A stretch of DNA of 32,088 bases, from the NCBI GenBank assembly GCA_030652315.1, contig JAUSAX010000014.1:1-32088 (forward strand), read 5' to 3'. The notes under the pieces were generated by a model. It was not told where the DNA came from. It was given only the letters and a program-made list of their open reading frames with translations, and did not search any database. Shown piece by piece: positions 17,310-24,084 of this stretch; the stretch's first letter is position 1, and each line of letters opens with the position of its first letter. The position numbers were made by a program, and so were the translations under genes. This DNA is from Afipia sp. Lineage in GTDB: Bacteria; Pseudomonadota; Alphaproteobacteria; Rhizobiales; Xanthobacteraceae.

Positions 17310-17396
17310 TCGATCCGCGATTGTCGCAAGGCTCTTGAAAAGAGAGCGTCTTGCGGAAAGCCGGCGTTAGCACGCTGGGCGCGCGAAAAAGAGAGG

Positions 17397-17490
17397 TAGG
17401 AGACTGACGAGCGACCCGATCCGGACCTCGTTAGGGCTGCTTCCTTCCGGACCTGACCCGATTGGCGAGTGGCTCGTCCACCGCCAATCT
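17397..17490 (-). ncRNA. ffs: Signal recognition particle RNA (4.5S type)
   Basis: On the minus strand this region carries the nearly invariant SRP domain IV sequence: GTCAGGTCCGGAAGGAAGC followed by AGCC. It is flanked by arms that pair (GACGAGC with GCTCGTC) to form the long hairpin. A run of five T on the minus strand (17390-17386) follows the 3' side. Upstream, TTGCTT and CAAATA about 17 bases apart could be the promoter. The RNA binds Ffh and directs membrane proteins to the translocon. Its place ahead of dnaX-ybaB-recR is shared with many bacteria. The ends are accurate only to about 10 bases. Confidence 0.92.
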
Positions 17491-17711
17491 CCCGGTCCCT
17501 ATTTGGGGCCAAAACCGACGGAAAGCAAGCGCGCGGCGGCGGTTCGCACCACGTTGTTACGGCTGATGAAATTGGCGAGCGCCGGGGCTGGCGTCAGCGG
17601 GTCCCGCCCCGGTGGAACAAAGACATGGATGCCCCGCGCAAAGCCGGGCATGACAGGTGTTGTTCGCAGCCCCGCACTCTGCAAAATTGCCGAAATCCTT
17701 CGAGAATCCAA
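17491..17711. other. Rest of the 402-bp gap between dnaX and the HIT gene
   Basis: The gap 17310-17711 holds the SRP RNA (17397-17490), its likely promoter just above 17490, and a half-copy of a class A repeat (17622-17655). The remaining bases show no convincing gene: the open frame on + from 17469 continues into the HIT gene but crosses the SRP promoter and repeat and has no HIT-like residues before 17712. Confidence 0.6.
17622..17655. repeat. Half-copy of class A repeat
   Basis: GACATGGATGCCCCGCGCAA followed by AGCCGGGCATGACA matches the right half of the class A elements (GTGGATGCCCGGCACAAGGC...GCATGACG). The left half is missing. Confidence 0.7.
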
Positions 17712-18131
17712 ATGCCCTCCTCCGCCTGGTCGCTCCATTCCACCCTCGAAAAAGACACCATCAACATCGGCGATCTGCCGCTGTCGCGCGTCCTCGTCAT
17801 CAAGGACGCGAACTATCCGTGGCTGCTGCTGGTGCCGCGCCGTGCCGACGCCATCGAGATCACCGATCTCAATGAGGTCGAACAGGCGCAGCTGATGACC
17901 GAGATCAACCGCGTCGCGCGCGTGCTGAAGGAAATCACCAAACCCGACAAGATGAACATCGCGGCGCTGGGCAATGTCGTGCCGCAGTTGCATGTTCATA
18001 TCATTGCACGCCGGACCTCGGACGCGGCGTGGCCGCGGCCGGTCTGGGGCGTGGCGCCTCCATTGGCCCACGATCCGCAGGAAGTTGAAGCATTCATCGC
18101 CGCGCTTCGCCGCAAAATCTGGCTGAGCTAA
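17712..18131 (+). CDS. HIT-domain protein
   Basis: A 139-residue histidine-triad superfamily protein, probably a nucleotide hydrolase or transferase. The triad region reads VPQLHVHIIAR (90-100): two histidines are kept (H94 and the expected nucleophile H96), while the first is Gln92, a variation known in some HIT branches. Upstream strands YPWLLLVPRR and a helix with LMTEINRVARVLKEI match the fold. ATG 17712 gives a family-length protein; the open frame continues upstream over repeat and promoter sequence without HIT-like content. A class C repeat begins immediately after the TAA stop, and nudC follows. Confidence 0.88.
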   Translation: MPSSAWSLHSTLEKDTINIGDLPLSRVLVIKDANYPWLLLVPRRADAIEITDLNEVEQAQLMTEINRVARVLKEITKPDKMNIAALGNVVPQLHVHIIARRTSDAAWPRPVWGVAPPLAHDPQEVEAFIAALRRKIWLS

Positions 18132-18180
18132 GGGCATGATCCCGAAAAGTGGGCACCGGTTTTCGGAAAAGATCATGCCC
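18132..18180. repeat. Class C repeat with perfect terminal inverted arms
   Basis: 49 bases with perfect 10-bp ends GGGCATGATC/GATCATGCCC and inner arms CCGAAAA/TTTTCGG around GTGGGCACCGG. It starts on the base directly after the HIT stop codon, as the copy at 1154-1221 starts on the last base of the engB stop. It could act as a transcription terminator or a mobile miniature element. Confidence 0.85.
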
Positions 18181-18207
18181 AAAATTGAAAACTCAGGCTG
18201 AAAATCA

Positions 18208-19149
18208 ATGACAACAAAAAATGATCCCTTTCCGCTCGGCCAACCGGGGTTCGTGTCGCATCCGATTGACCGCGCGGCGCATGTCCGCACCGACGCCGAA
18301 AAGCTGTTCGCATTGGAAACCCATCGCAACGCGCGCGCCTATGTGGTGCATCGCGATTCGCTGGTGGTGACGCTGGGCGCCGACGGCCCCCGCGCGCTGC
18401 TGACGCTGGAAGAAGCGCAAAAATTCGGCGCCAATCCCGGTACCATCTTTCTCGGCCTGCACGAGGGTGCGGCGATTTTCGGCATGGGCATCAGCGCCAC
18501 AGCCGCCGAAGATTTGATGGGCCGTCAGGATGTCGGCGTGGAAAACCTGCGCGCCGTCGCCGCAAGCGGAGCTATACCGGCGCGCGAACTCTCCACGATT
18601 GCGATGGCAAAGTCGCTGGTGAGTTGGCATCAGCGCCACGGCTTCTGCGCCAATTGCGGTGCGCGCTCGGCCATGGCGGACGGCGGCTGGAAGCGCGTAT
18701 GTCCTACCTGCAAGACCGAGCATTTTCCGCGTACCGATCCCGTCGTGATCATGCTGGTAACGGCAGGCGACAAGTGCCTGATGGGACGCCAGTCGCAGTT
18801 TCCGCCGACCATGTGGTCGTGCCTTGCGGGCTTCGTCGAAGCAGCGGAAACCATCGAGAACGCGGTACAACGCGAGATTCTGGAAGAAGCCGGCATCCAC
18901 TGCACCGACGTGCGCTACTACATGACGCAGCCGTGGCCTTATCCGTCATCGCTGATGATCGGCTGCACCGCGCGCGCCACCACCACCGACATCGTCGTGG
19001 ACAAAACCGAGCTTGAAGATGCACGCTGGTTCAGCCGGGACGAGGCCGTGAAGATGCTCGCCAAGACTCATCCCGAGGGCATGACAGGCCCTCATCCGGT
19101 CGCAATCGCGCACCACCTTCTGGCGAACTGGCTCGCGGAAACAGCATAG
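18208..19149 (+). CDS. nudC: NADH pyrophosphatase NudC (NAD-capped RNA/NADH Nudix hydrolase)
   Basis: A 313-residue Nudix enzyme splitting NAD(H) to NMN(H) and AMP; in E. coli it also removes NAD caps from RNA. An N-terminal domain (1-130) is followed by the zinc ribbon C147-x2-C150...C165-x2-C168, then the Nudix box GFVEAAETIENAVQREILEE (208-227) with the REILEEAG core. The SQPWPYPSS-type motif that marks NADH pyrophosphatases appears as TQPWPYPSSLM, with the key hydrophobic PWPFP-like block kept. Length is slightly above E. coli NudC (257), as common in alphaproteobacteria. Start ATG 18208 lies 27 bases after the class C repeat. Confidence 0.95.
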   Translation: MTTKNDPFPLGQPGFVSHPIDRAAHVRTDAEKLFALETHRNARAYVVHRDSLVVTLGADGPRALLTLEEAQKFGANPGTIFLGLHEGAAIFGMGISATAAEDLMGRQDVGVENLRAVAASGAIPARELSTIAMAKSLVSWHQRHGFCANCGARSAMADGGWKRVCPTCKTEHFPRTDPVVIMLVTAGDKCLMGRQSQFPPTMWSCLAGFVEAAETIENAVQREILEEAGIHCTDVRYYMTQPWPYPSSLMIGCTARATTTDIVVDKTELEDARWFSRDEAVKMLAKTHPEGMTGPHPVAIAHHLLANWLAETA

Positions 19150-19153
19150 TTAT

Positions 19154-19177
19154 TGCGGTTCCGCACAAGGAACCGCA
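19154..19177 (+). terminator. Possible terminator hairpin after nudC
   Basis: TGCGGTTCC (19154-19162), loop GCACAA, GGAACCGCA (19169-19177): a perfect 9-bp stem four bases past the nudC stop. There is no T run after it, so it is not a classic intrinsic terminator; it may instead protect the 3' end of the nudC message. Confidence 0.4.
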
Positions 19178-19225
19178 TCGCGTGTCATCGATTGTCTTGG
19201 TCACAGCCATTTCGGGCGAGGCGCA

Positions 19226-20182
19226 GTGTCAGTGAACATCCACAATCAAACACGCAACAAATCACCACGCATTGTCTGCATCGGCATGCCGGTGCGCGAT
19301 CTCATTTTCCGCGTGCCGGAAGTTCCCGCACGCGGCCAGAAGGAATATGCCAGCGAGTTTGTTGAGGTCGCGGGCGGTAATTCACCCAACGCCGCGATTT
19401 CGATTTCTCGTCTCGGCGGCCGAGTTCTGCTTACAGGACCGATCGGGGGTGCGCTTGCTGCGAGCAATGCCACCATCGAGGATCAATTCAGGAGTGAGGG
19501 CATCGACACCAGCTGCCTTGTGGTCGTCGACGATGTGGTCACGCCGATCTCCAGCGTCCTGATCGATCCGAGCGGCGAGCGTACCATCGCCACTTTCCGC
19601 GATCCGAAACTGTGGACCGTGGTACTGCCGCCATCGGACACACTGCTCGCGGACTGCGACGCCATTCTGATCGAAAGCCGCTGCGCTGAATTCGGGACCG
19701 ATGTGTGCGCAGAAGCGAAACGTCGCGGCATCCCCGTCGTCATCGACGGCGATCGGATGATGTCGATGCGCGAAGGGCTGTTGCAGGTCGCCTCGCACAT
19801 CGTCTTTTCAGCGGACGCGCTGCACGCCACCGCCGGCGAAAGCGACGACGTGACAGCCCTGCGCAAGCTGGCACAGGTGACCCCCGCATTGCTCGGCGTC
19901 ACATCGGGCTCAAAGGGCGTGATCTGGCTCGACCAGAAGGGTGAGCCGCGGCAAATGCCGGCTTTCCCGGTCCATACCGTGGATACGCTGGGCGCGGGCG
20001 ACGCATTCCATGGTGCACTCACCCTGGCGATCGCCGAAGGCCTTCCGCTGGAACAGGCCATGCGATTCGCCTCGGCCACGGCTGCGCTCAAATGCACCCG
20101 GTTCGGCGGCGCCTTTGGTTCCCCACAACGCATTGAAGTTGAAGAGTTTTTAGCATCCAACCCGGTCGAGGCGATGGTATAG
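19226..20182 (+). CDS. PfkB family carbohydrate kinase
   Basis: A 318-residue ribokinase/PfkB family sugar kinase. The first signature is seen around EVAGGNSPNAAISISRLGG (48-66), and the second is VDTLGAGDAFHGAL with catalytic base D259. The anion-hole glycines (GAGD) are intact. The substrate could be a ribose-, fructose- or nucleoside-type sugar; the sequence does not settle it. No ATG fits the N-terminus; GTG 19226 (or GTG 19232) is used, just ahead of the first strand PRIVCIGMPVRDL. It lies alone between nudC and the Lrp-type regulator on the same strand. Confidence 0.88.
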   Translation: MSVNIHNQTRNKSPRIVCIGMPVRDLIFRVPEVPARGQKEYASEFVEVAGGNSPNAAISISRLGGRVLLTGPIGGALAASNATIEDQFRSEGIDTSCLVVVDDVVTPISSVLIDPSGERTIATFRDPKLWTVVLPPSDTLLADCDAILIESRCAEFGTDVCAEAKRRGIPVVIDGDRMMSMREGLLQVASHIVFSADALHATAGESDDVTALRKLAQVTPALLGVTSGSKGVIWLDQKGEPRQMPAFPVHTVDTLGAGDAFHGALTLAIAEGLPLEQAMRFASATAALKCTRFGGAFGSPQRIEVEEFLASNPVEAMV

Positions 20183-20234
20183 AGGCTCTCTAAAGGCTCG
20201 GATTTGGGCTTGTCTGAGAAGAATTTTCTATATA

Positions 20235-20252
20235 TGAGGGTTTCAATCCTCA
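20235..20252. promoter_or_regulatory. Possible operator of the Lrp/AsnC gene
   Basis: TGAGG-GTTTCAAT-CCTCA is a short inverted repeat in an AT-rich leader (GAATTTTCTATATATGAGGG...) 23 bases before the ATG of an Lrp/AsnC regulator. Members of that family often control their own gene through AT-rich inverted repeats. Only the symmetry is seen; binding is inferred. Confidence 0.3.
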
Positions 20253-20274
20253 ATTATGGAAGAAAGTTCTTTTC

Positions 20275-20784
20275 ATGTCCGACGCCGCCGTTGTCATCGC
20301 TGACGCCCCGCGCCGCCTTGACGCCATCGACCGCAAGATTCTGACCGTGCTCCAGGACGACGCCTCGCTGTCGGTGGCCGAAATCGGCGACCGGGTCGGG
20401 CTGTCCTCGACGCCGTGCTGGAAGCGCATCCAGCGCATGGAAGCCGAGGGCATCATCCTTCGCCGTGTGGCGCTGGTCGATCAGAACAAGATCGGCCTCG
20501 GGATCTCGGTGTTCGTGTCGGTGGAAAGCGGCGATCATTCCGACGCGTGGCTGAAGAAGTTCGCCGACGCCGTCAGCGCCATGCCCGAAGTAATGGAGTT
20601 CTATCGCATGGCCGGCGACGTCGATTACATGCTGCGCGTGGTCGTCTCCGACATGCAGAGCTACGATATCTTCTACAAGAAGCTCATCAGTGCTGTCGCA
20701 CTGAAGAACGTCACCTCGCGCTTCGCGATGGAAAAGATCAAGTCGGTCACGGCGCTGCCGGTGCCGGCGATCAGCGCGGCGTAA
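20275..20784 (+). CDS. Lrp/AsnC family transcriptional regulator
   Basis: A 169-residue regulator. The N-terminal winged helix-turn-helix covers about 14-72 (LDAIDRKILTVLQDDASLSVAEIGDRVGLSSTPCWKRIQRMEAEGII), and the C-terminal AsnC/RAM effector domain about 75-158 (GISVFVSVE, VMEFYRMAGDVDYMLRVVVSD, VTSRFAMEKIKSVTALP). The middle PxVxxFYRMAGDVDYML segment is typical of amino-acid-sensing Lrp proteins. Target genes are not adjacent in any obvious way; a class A repeat follows, then a convergent gene. The short palindrome upstream may serve self-control. Confidence 0.93.
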   Translation: MSDAAVVIADAPRRLDAIDRKILTVLQDDASLSVAEIGDRVGLSSTPCWKRIQRMEAEGIILRRVALVDQNKIGLGISVFVSVESGDHSDAWLKKFADAVSAMPEVMEFYRMAGDVDYMLRVVVSDMQSYDIFYKKLISAVALKNVTSRFAMEKIKSVTALPVPAISAA

Positions 20785-20807
20785 TAACAAGTAACACGTT
20801 CGTTTTT

Positions 20808-20881
20808 CGTCATGGCCGGGCTCGTCCCGGCCATCCACGTCTGTAAAGACGTGGATGCCCGGCACAAGGCCGGGCATGACG
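20808..20881. repeat. Class A palindromic repeat, near-perfect copy
   Basis: Outer ends CGTCAT/ATGACG, left hairpin TGGCCGGG-CTCGT-CCCGGCCA, middle CACGTCT GTAA AGACGTG, right hairpin TGCCCGG-CACAAGG-CCGGGCA. Each part pairs, so the element can form a three-hairpin structure. It lies between the convergent lrp-type and phosphohexomutase genes. Confidence 0.9.
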
Positions 20882-20914
20882 ACAAACCTACGAGAAGAGC
20901 GCGACGTAGCCGTG

Positions 20915-22414
20915 TCAGATCTTCTGATTGTACTCGCCGACTTCAGGATGCGTGCGCAGAACGCTATCCATCGCCTCGAACATATCGCGCATGCGCTGTT
21001 CGGAGACCGGGCTCTCGACCACGACCACAAGCTCAGGCTTGTTGCTTGAGGCGCGCACCAGGCCCCAGCTGCCGTCCTCGCAGGTGACGCGCACGCCGTT
21101 GACCGTCACCAGATCGCGGATCGGCTGACCGGCGACTTTCGCGCCCTTCGCTTTCAGATCCTCGAAGTGCTTCACCACCTGCGTGACGATTCCATACTTG
21201 GTCTCGTCGGAGCAGTGCGGCGACATGGTCGGCGACGACCAGGTCTTCGGCAACGCGTCCTTCAGGTCCGCCATGGTCTTGCCGGCCGCGTGGTCCAGCA
21301 TGTCGCAGATCGCAATCGCGGAGACGAGGCCGTCGTCATAGCCACGACCGATCGGCGCATTGAAGAAGAAGTGGCCGGACTTTTCGAACCCCGCCAGCGC
21401 CTTCAGCTCATGGGTGCGGCGCTTCATGTAGGAATGGCCGGTCTTCCAGTAGGTCGTGTGTGCGCCCTGCTTTTGCAAAACCGGATCGGTCACGAACAGG
21501 CCGGTCGACTTCACGTCGACCACGAACTGCGCGTTCTTGTGGATCGCGGACATGTCGCGCGCCAGCATTACGCCGACCTTGTCGGCGAAGATTTCCTCGC
21601 CGGTGTTGTCGACAACGCCGCAACGGTCGCCGTCGCCATCGAAGCCGAGGCCGACATCGGCCTTGTGTTCGAGCACCGCATCGCGGATCGCGTGCAGCAT
21701 TTCCATGTCTTCGGGATTCGGATTGTATTTCGGGAAAGTGTGATCCAGTTCCGTGTCGAGGCGGATGACCTCGCAGCCGATCGCTTCCATCACCTGCGGC
21801 GAGAACGCGCCCGCGGTGCCGTTGCCGCAGGCGACCACGACCTTCAGCTTGCGCTTGAGTTTGGGGCGCTTGGTGAGGTCGGCGATATAGCGCGCCGGGA
21901 AATTCTCGACGAAATGATACGAGCCCGCAGGCTTGAGCTTAAAATCGGCGTTGAGGACGATGTCCTTCAGCCGATTCATTTCATCCGGCCCGAAGGTCAG
22001 CGGGCGGTTTGCGCCCATCTTCACGCCGGTCCAGCCGTTGTCGTTGTGCGAGGCGGTCACCATCGCGACGCAAGGCACGTCGAGATCGAATTGCGCGAAA
22101 TACGCCATCGGCGTCACCGCGAGACCGATGTCGTGCACCTTGCAGCCGGACGCCAACAGGCCCGAGATCAGCGCGTATTTGATCGACGCGGAATAGCTGC
22201 GGAAATCGTGCGCGGTGACGATCTCCTGCTTTTGTCCCATCTCGGCGATCAGCGTGCCGAGACCCATGCCCAGCGCCTGAATCCCCATCAGGTTGATTTC
22301 TTTCCCGAACAGCCAGCGCGCGTCGTATTCGCGGAAGCCGGTCGCCTTCACCATCGGCTCGGATTCGTAGGCATAGGTATTCGGAACGAGTTCGGGCTTC
22401 GGCTTCGGAAACAT
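20915..22414 (-). CDS. Phosphomannomutase/phosphoglucomutase
   Basis: A 499-residue alpha-D-phosphohexomutase that moves phosphate between C1 and C6 of mannose or glucose. Four domains are recognisable by their loops: active-site VTASHND with phosphoserine S122, magnesium loop DGDGDR (259-264), sugar loop GFEKSGHFFF, and phosphate-binding RASSNKPEL near the end. This loop set (E-x-S-G-H) is that of dual-specificity PMM/PGM enzymes such as AlgC. Its product feeds GDP-mannose or UDP-glucose synthesis, and UDP-glucose dehydrogenase lies 4 kb away on the same strand. ATG 22414 is the natural start; the gene is divergent from the DUF938 methyltransferase. Confidence 0.94.
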   Translation of the reverse strand: MFPKPKPELVPNTYAYESEPMVKATGFREYDARWLFGKEINLMGIQALGMGLGTLIAEMGQKQEIVTAHDFRSYSASIKYALISGLLASGCKVHDIGLAVTPMAYFAQFDLDVPCVAMVTASHNDNGWTGVKMGANRPLTFGPDEMNRLKDIVLNADFKLKPAGSYHFVENFPARYIADLTKRPKLKRKLKVVVACGNGTAGAFSPQVMEAIGCEVIRLDTELDHTFPKYNPNPEDMEMLHAIRDAVLEHKADVGLGFDGDGDRCGVVDNTGEEIFADKVGVMLARDMSAIHKNAQFVVDVKSTGLFVTDPVLQKQGAHTTYWKTGHSYMKRRTHELKALAGFEKSGHFFFNAPIGRGYDDGLVSAIAICDMLDHAAGKTMADLKDALPKTWSSPTMSPHCSDETKYGIVTQVVKHFEDLKAKGAKVAGQPIRDLVTVNGVRVTCEDGSWGLVRASSNKPELVVVVESPVSEQRMRDMFEAMDSVLRTHPEVGEYNQKI

Positions 22415-22562
22415 TCAGATGGCCTCGTGACAATGCGGGCGGCGATATCCAGCAGCTTTAGCGAATGCTTGGAACCGTGGAAAGGCGGGAGCCAAGCATT
22501 TACGAACGAATTGCGGCATATTGGCAGCCAACCCGTACAGCTTCCATTCAGATCGGATACGC

Positions 22563-23168
22563 ATGACCGACCGCCGCCTTGAGTATCCTGCCACCTTGCG
22601 CAACCGCGACGCCATTCTCGCCGTGCTGCGCGGCGTGCTGCCCACCTCCGGACTCGTGCTCGAGATTGCCAGCGGCTCGGGCGAGCATATCGTGCATTTC
22701 GCGCAGGCATTTCCGGGCCTGACATTCCAGCCCTCCGATCCCGAGGATGTCGCCTTGCAGAGCATCGCCGCGTGGACACGGGATAGCGGTCTTTCCAATG
22801 TCCGCCCTCCTGTGATGCTGGATGCATTGTCAAACCACTGGCCGGTGATCGCGGCCGATGCTGTCCTCTGCATCAACATGATCCACATTGCGCCGTGGCA
22901 GGCGACCGAGGGCCTGTTTCATGGCGCAGCGAAATTGCTGCCCGGCGGCGCGCCGCTGTATCTGTATGGGCCTTACCGGCGGGCCGATGTCGTCACCGCG
23001 CCTAGCAACGAGGCGTTCGATGCCAGTCTCAAAGCACGGAACGAAGCGTGGGGTTTGCGCGATCTGGAAACGGTCGCCGAGCTGGCGCGGTTGGTGGGAT
23101 TTTCAGCGCCGACGATCACCGAGATGCCGGCGAACAACCTGAGCGTGGTGTTCCGGCGATTGAGATGA
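22563..23168 (+). CDS. DUF938 family SAM-dependent methyltransferase-like protein
   Basis: A 201-residue class I methyltransferase-fold protein. The SAM-binding motif I is VLEIASGSGEHIVHFA (33-47), the acidic end of strand 2 is FQPSDPED, and motif IV-like AVLCINMIHIAPW follows; the final strand ends LSVVFRRLR. The start RRLEYPATLRNRDAIL and the phrase LYLYGPYRR match the DUF938 family. No substrate is known to me. ATG 22563 is preferred over an in-frame TTG at 22521, which would add 14 residues with no family resemblance. The gene is divergent from the phosphohexomutase. Confidence 0.86.
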   Translation: MTDRRLEYPATLRNRDAILAVLRGVLPTSGLVLEIASGSGEHIVHFAQAFPGLTFQPSDPEDVALQSIAAWTRDSGLSNVRPPVMLDALSNHWPVIAADAVLCINMIHIAPWQATEGLFHGAAKLLPGGAPLYLYGPYRRADVVTAPSNEAFDASLKARNEAWGLRDLETVAELARLVGFSAPTITEMPANNLSVVFRRLR

Positions 23169-23195
23169 CTTACGCGCGAAGCGATTTACACACTT

Positions 23196-23280
23196 CGTCA
23201 TGGCCGGGCTCGTCCCGGCCATCCACGTCTTGGCGGATTAGAGAAAGGCGTGGATGCCCGGAACAAGTCCGGGCATGACG
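23196..23280. repeat. Class A palindromic repeat (DUF938 gene - protease gene)
   Basis: Outer ends CGTCAT/ATGACG, left hairpin TGGCCGGG-CTCGT-CCCGGCCA, right hairpin TGCCCGGA-ACAAG-TCCGGGCA, with CCACG and CGTGG pairing across the middle. It lies between convergent genes. Confidence 0.9.
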
Positions 23281-23311
23281 AACGATGGATCACGAAGTGG
23301 GAAGCGGGAGC

Positions 23312-23851
23312 TTACTGCTCCATCACCAGCTTGCTGCCGGCGAATTCGTAGCGCCTGAGCTTCGACAGGTACGACAGGCCGAGCAGGTTTTCCGACAGCG
23401 CCTCGTCAGGCAGCACCAAGGCGTCGACATCGCGCACGACGAGCCCGCCGATATCGACCATCGCAAGCCGCGTGCGCGCCGCCTTGATCGATCCGTTGGC
23501 CGTGGAAACATTTGCGGTGTAGTCGCTGGGCCGTGGGCGGACACCGATCTGCGCCGCTGACGACTCGTTCAGCGCGATCACCGACGCGCCGGTATCGACC
23601 ATGAAGTCGAGCCGGCGGCCATCGACGCGACCCTCGGTCTGGAAATGGCCGCGGCTGTCGCGCGGAATGGTGACACTGCGGAGGCCGGCATTGCCGGTGG
23701 TCATCGGCTGCACCGACGCGAAGGCGTTCATGGCCTTGGCCTTATCGACCGCCTTGGCCTGGGCCCTATCGGTGGTCATGTTGTCCGCGACTTTCGCCAT
23801 GGACGTGCCGAACACGATCAGAATGGCCGCCAGAATCATGATGCTACGCAT
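23312..23851 (-). CDS. Retropepsin-like aspartic protease (TIGR02281 type)
   Basis: A 179-residue protein with an N-terminal membrane anchor or signal (about 3-18, MRSIMILAAILIVFG) and a clan AA retropepsin-like domain (about 58-179). The catalytic motif is FMVDTGASVIALN with D86, and the second conserved block is NLLGLSYLSKLRRYEF near the end. Proteins of this type are probably periplasmic, membrane-tethered and active as dimers; physiological targets are unknown. ATG 23851 is chosen because it starts the anchor; the frame is open for 98 codons upstream but runs through a class D repeat with no conserved content. Confidence 0.85.
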   Translation of the reverse strand: MRSIMILAAILIVFGTSMAKVADNMTTDRAQAKAVDKAKAMNAFASVQPMTTGNAGLRSVTIPRDSRGHFQTEGRVDGRRLDFMVDTGASVIALNESSAAQIGVRPRPSDYTANVSTANGSIKAARTRLAMVDIGGLVVRDVDALVLPDEALSENLLGLSYLSKLRRYEFAGSKLVMEQ

Positions 23852-23998
23852 AACGCATACGCCTGTACTCACCGGTCCCACGCGAAATCTTACGGGAACC
23901 ACATCACGGCGGGCCGAAAGTTGCCGGTCCGGCCCCGGCAAAGAGGGCTTTTTCCGAGATAAGGGTGAGGGAAGGGTTAATGGGCGCCGCACCAACCT

Positions 23999-24070
23999 CG
24001 TCATTCCGGGGTGTTCTGTATGGAGAGCGAGATTCCGGGTTCGCTCGCAGTGCTCGCGCCCCGGAATGAT
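23999..24070. repeat. Class D palindromic repeat, short copy
   Basis: CGTCATTCCGGGG at the left and CCCCGGAATGA at the right, with the inner GATTCCGGGTTCGCTCGC and GCTCGCGCCCCGGAAT as in the copy at 13915-14023. The left inner hairpin of that copy is missing here. It lies between hrpB and the protease gene, which run the same way. Confidence 0.8.
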
Positions 24071-24084
24071 TCCTGTTCCCGAAT

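Noticed and set aside
17469..17711. Upstream extension of the HIT gene (81 codons)
   Set aside because: It crosses the SRP RNA end, its likely promoter and half a class A repeat, with no HIT-domain similarity.
21167..22582. A 471-codon plus-strand open frame opposite the phosphohexomutase gene
   Set aside because: Shadow of a well-supported gene, very rich in His, Arg and Asp, and running into the DUF938 gene's start.
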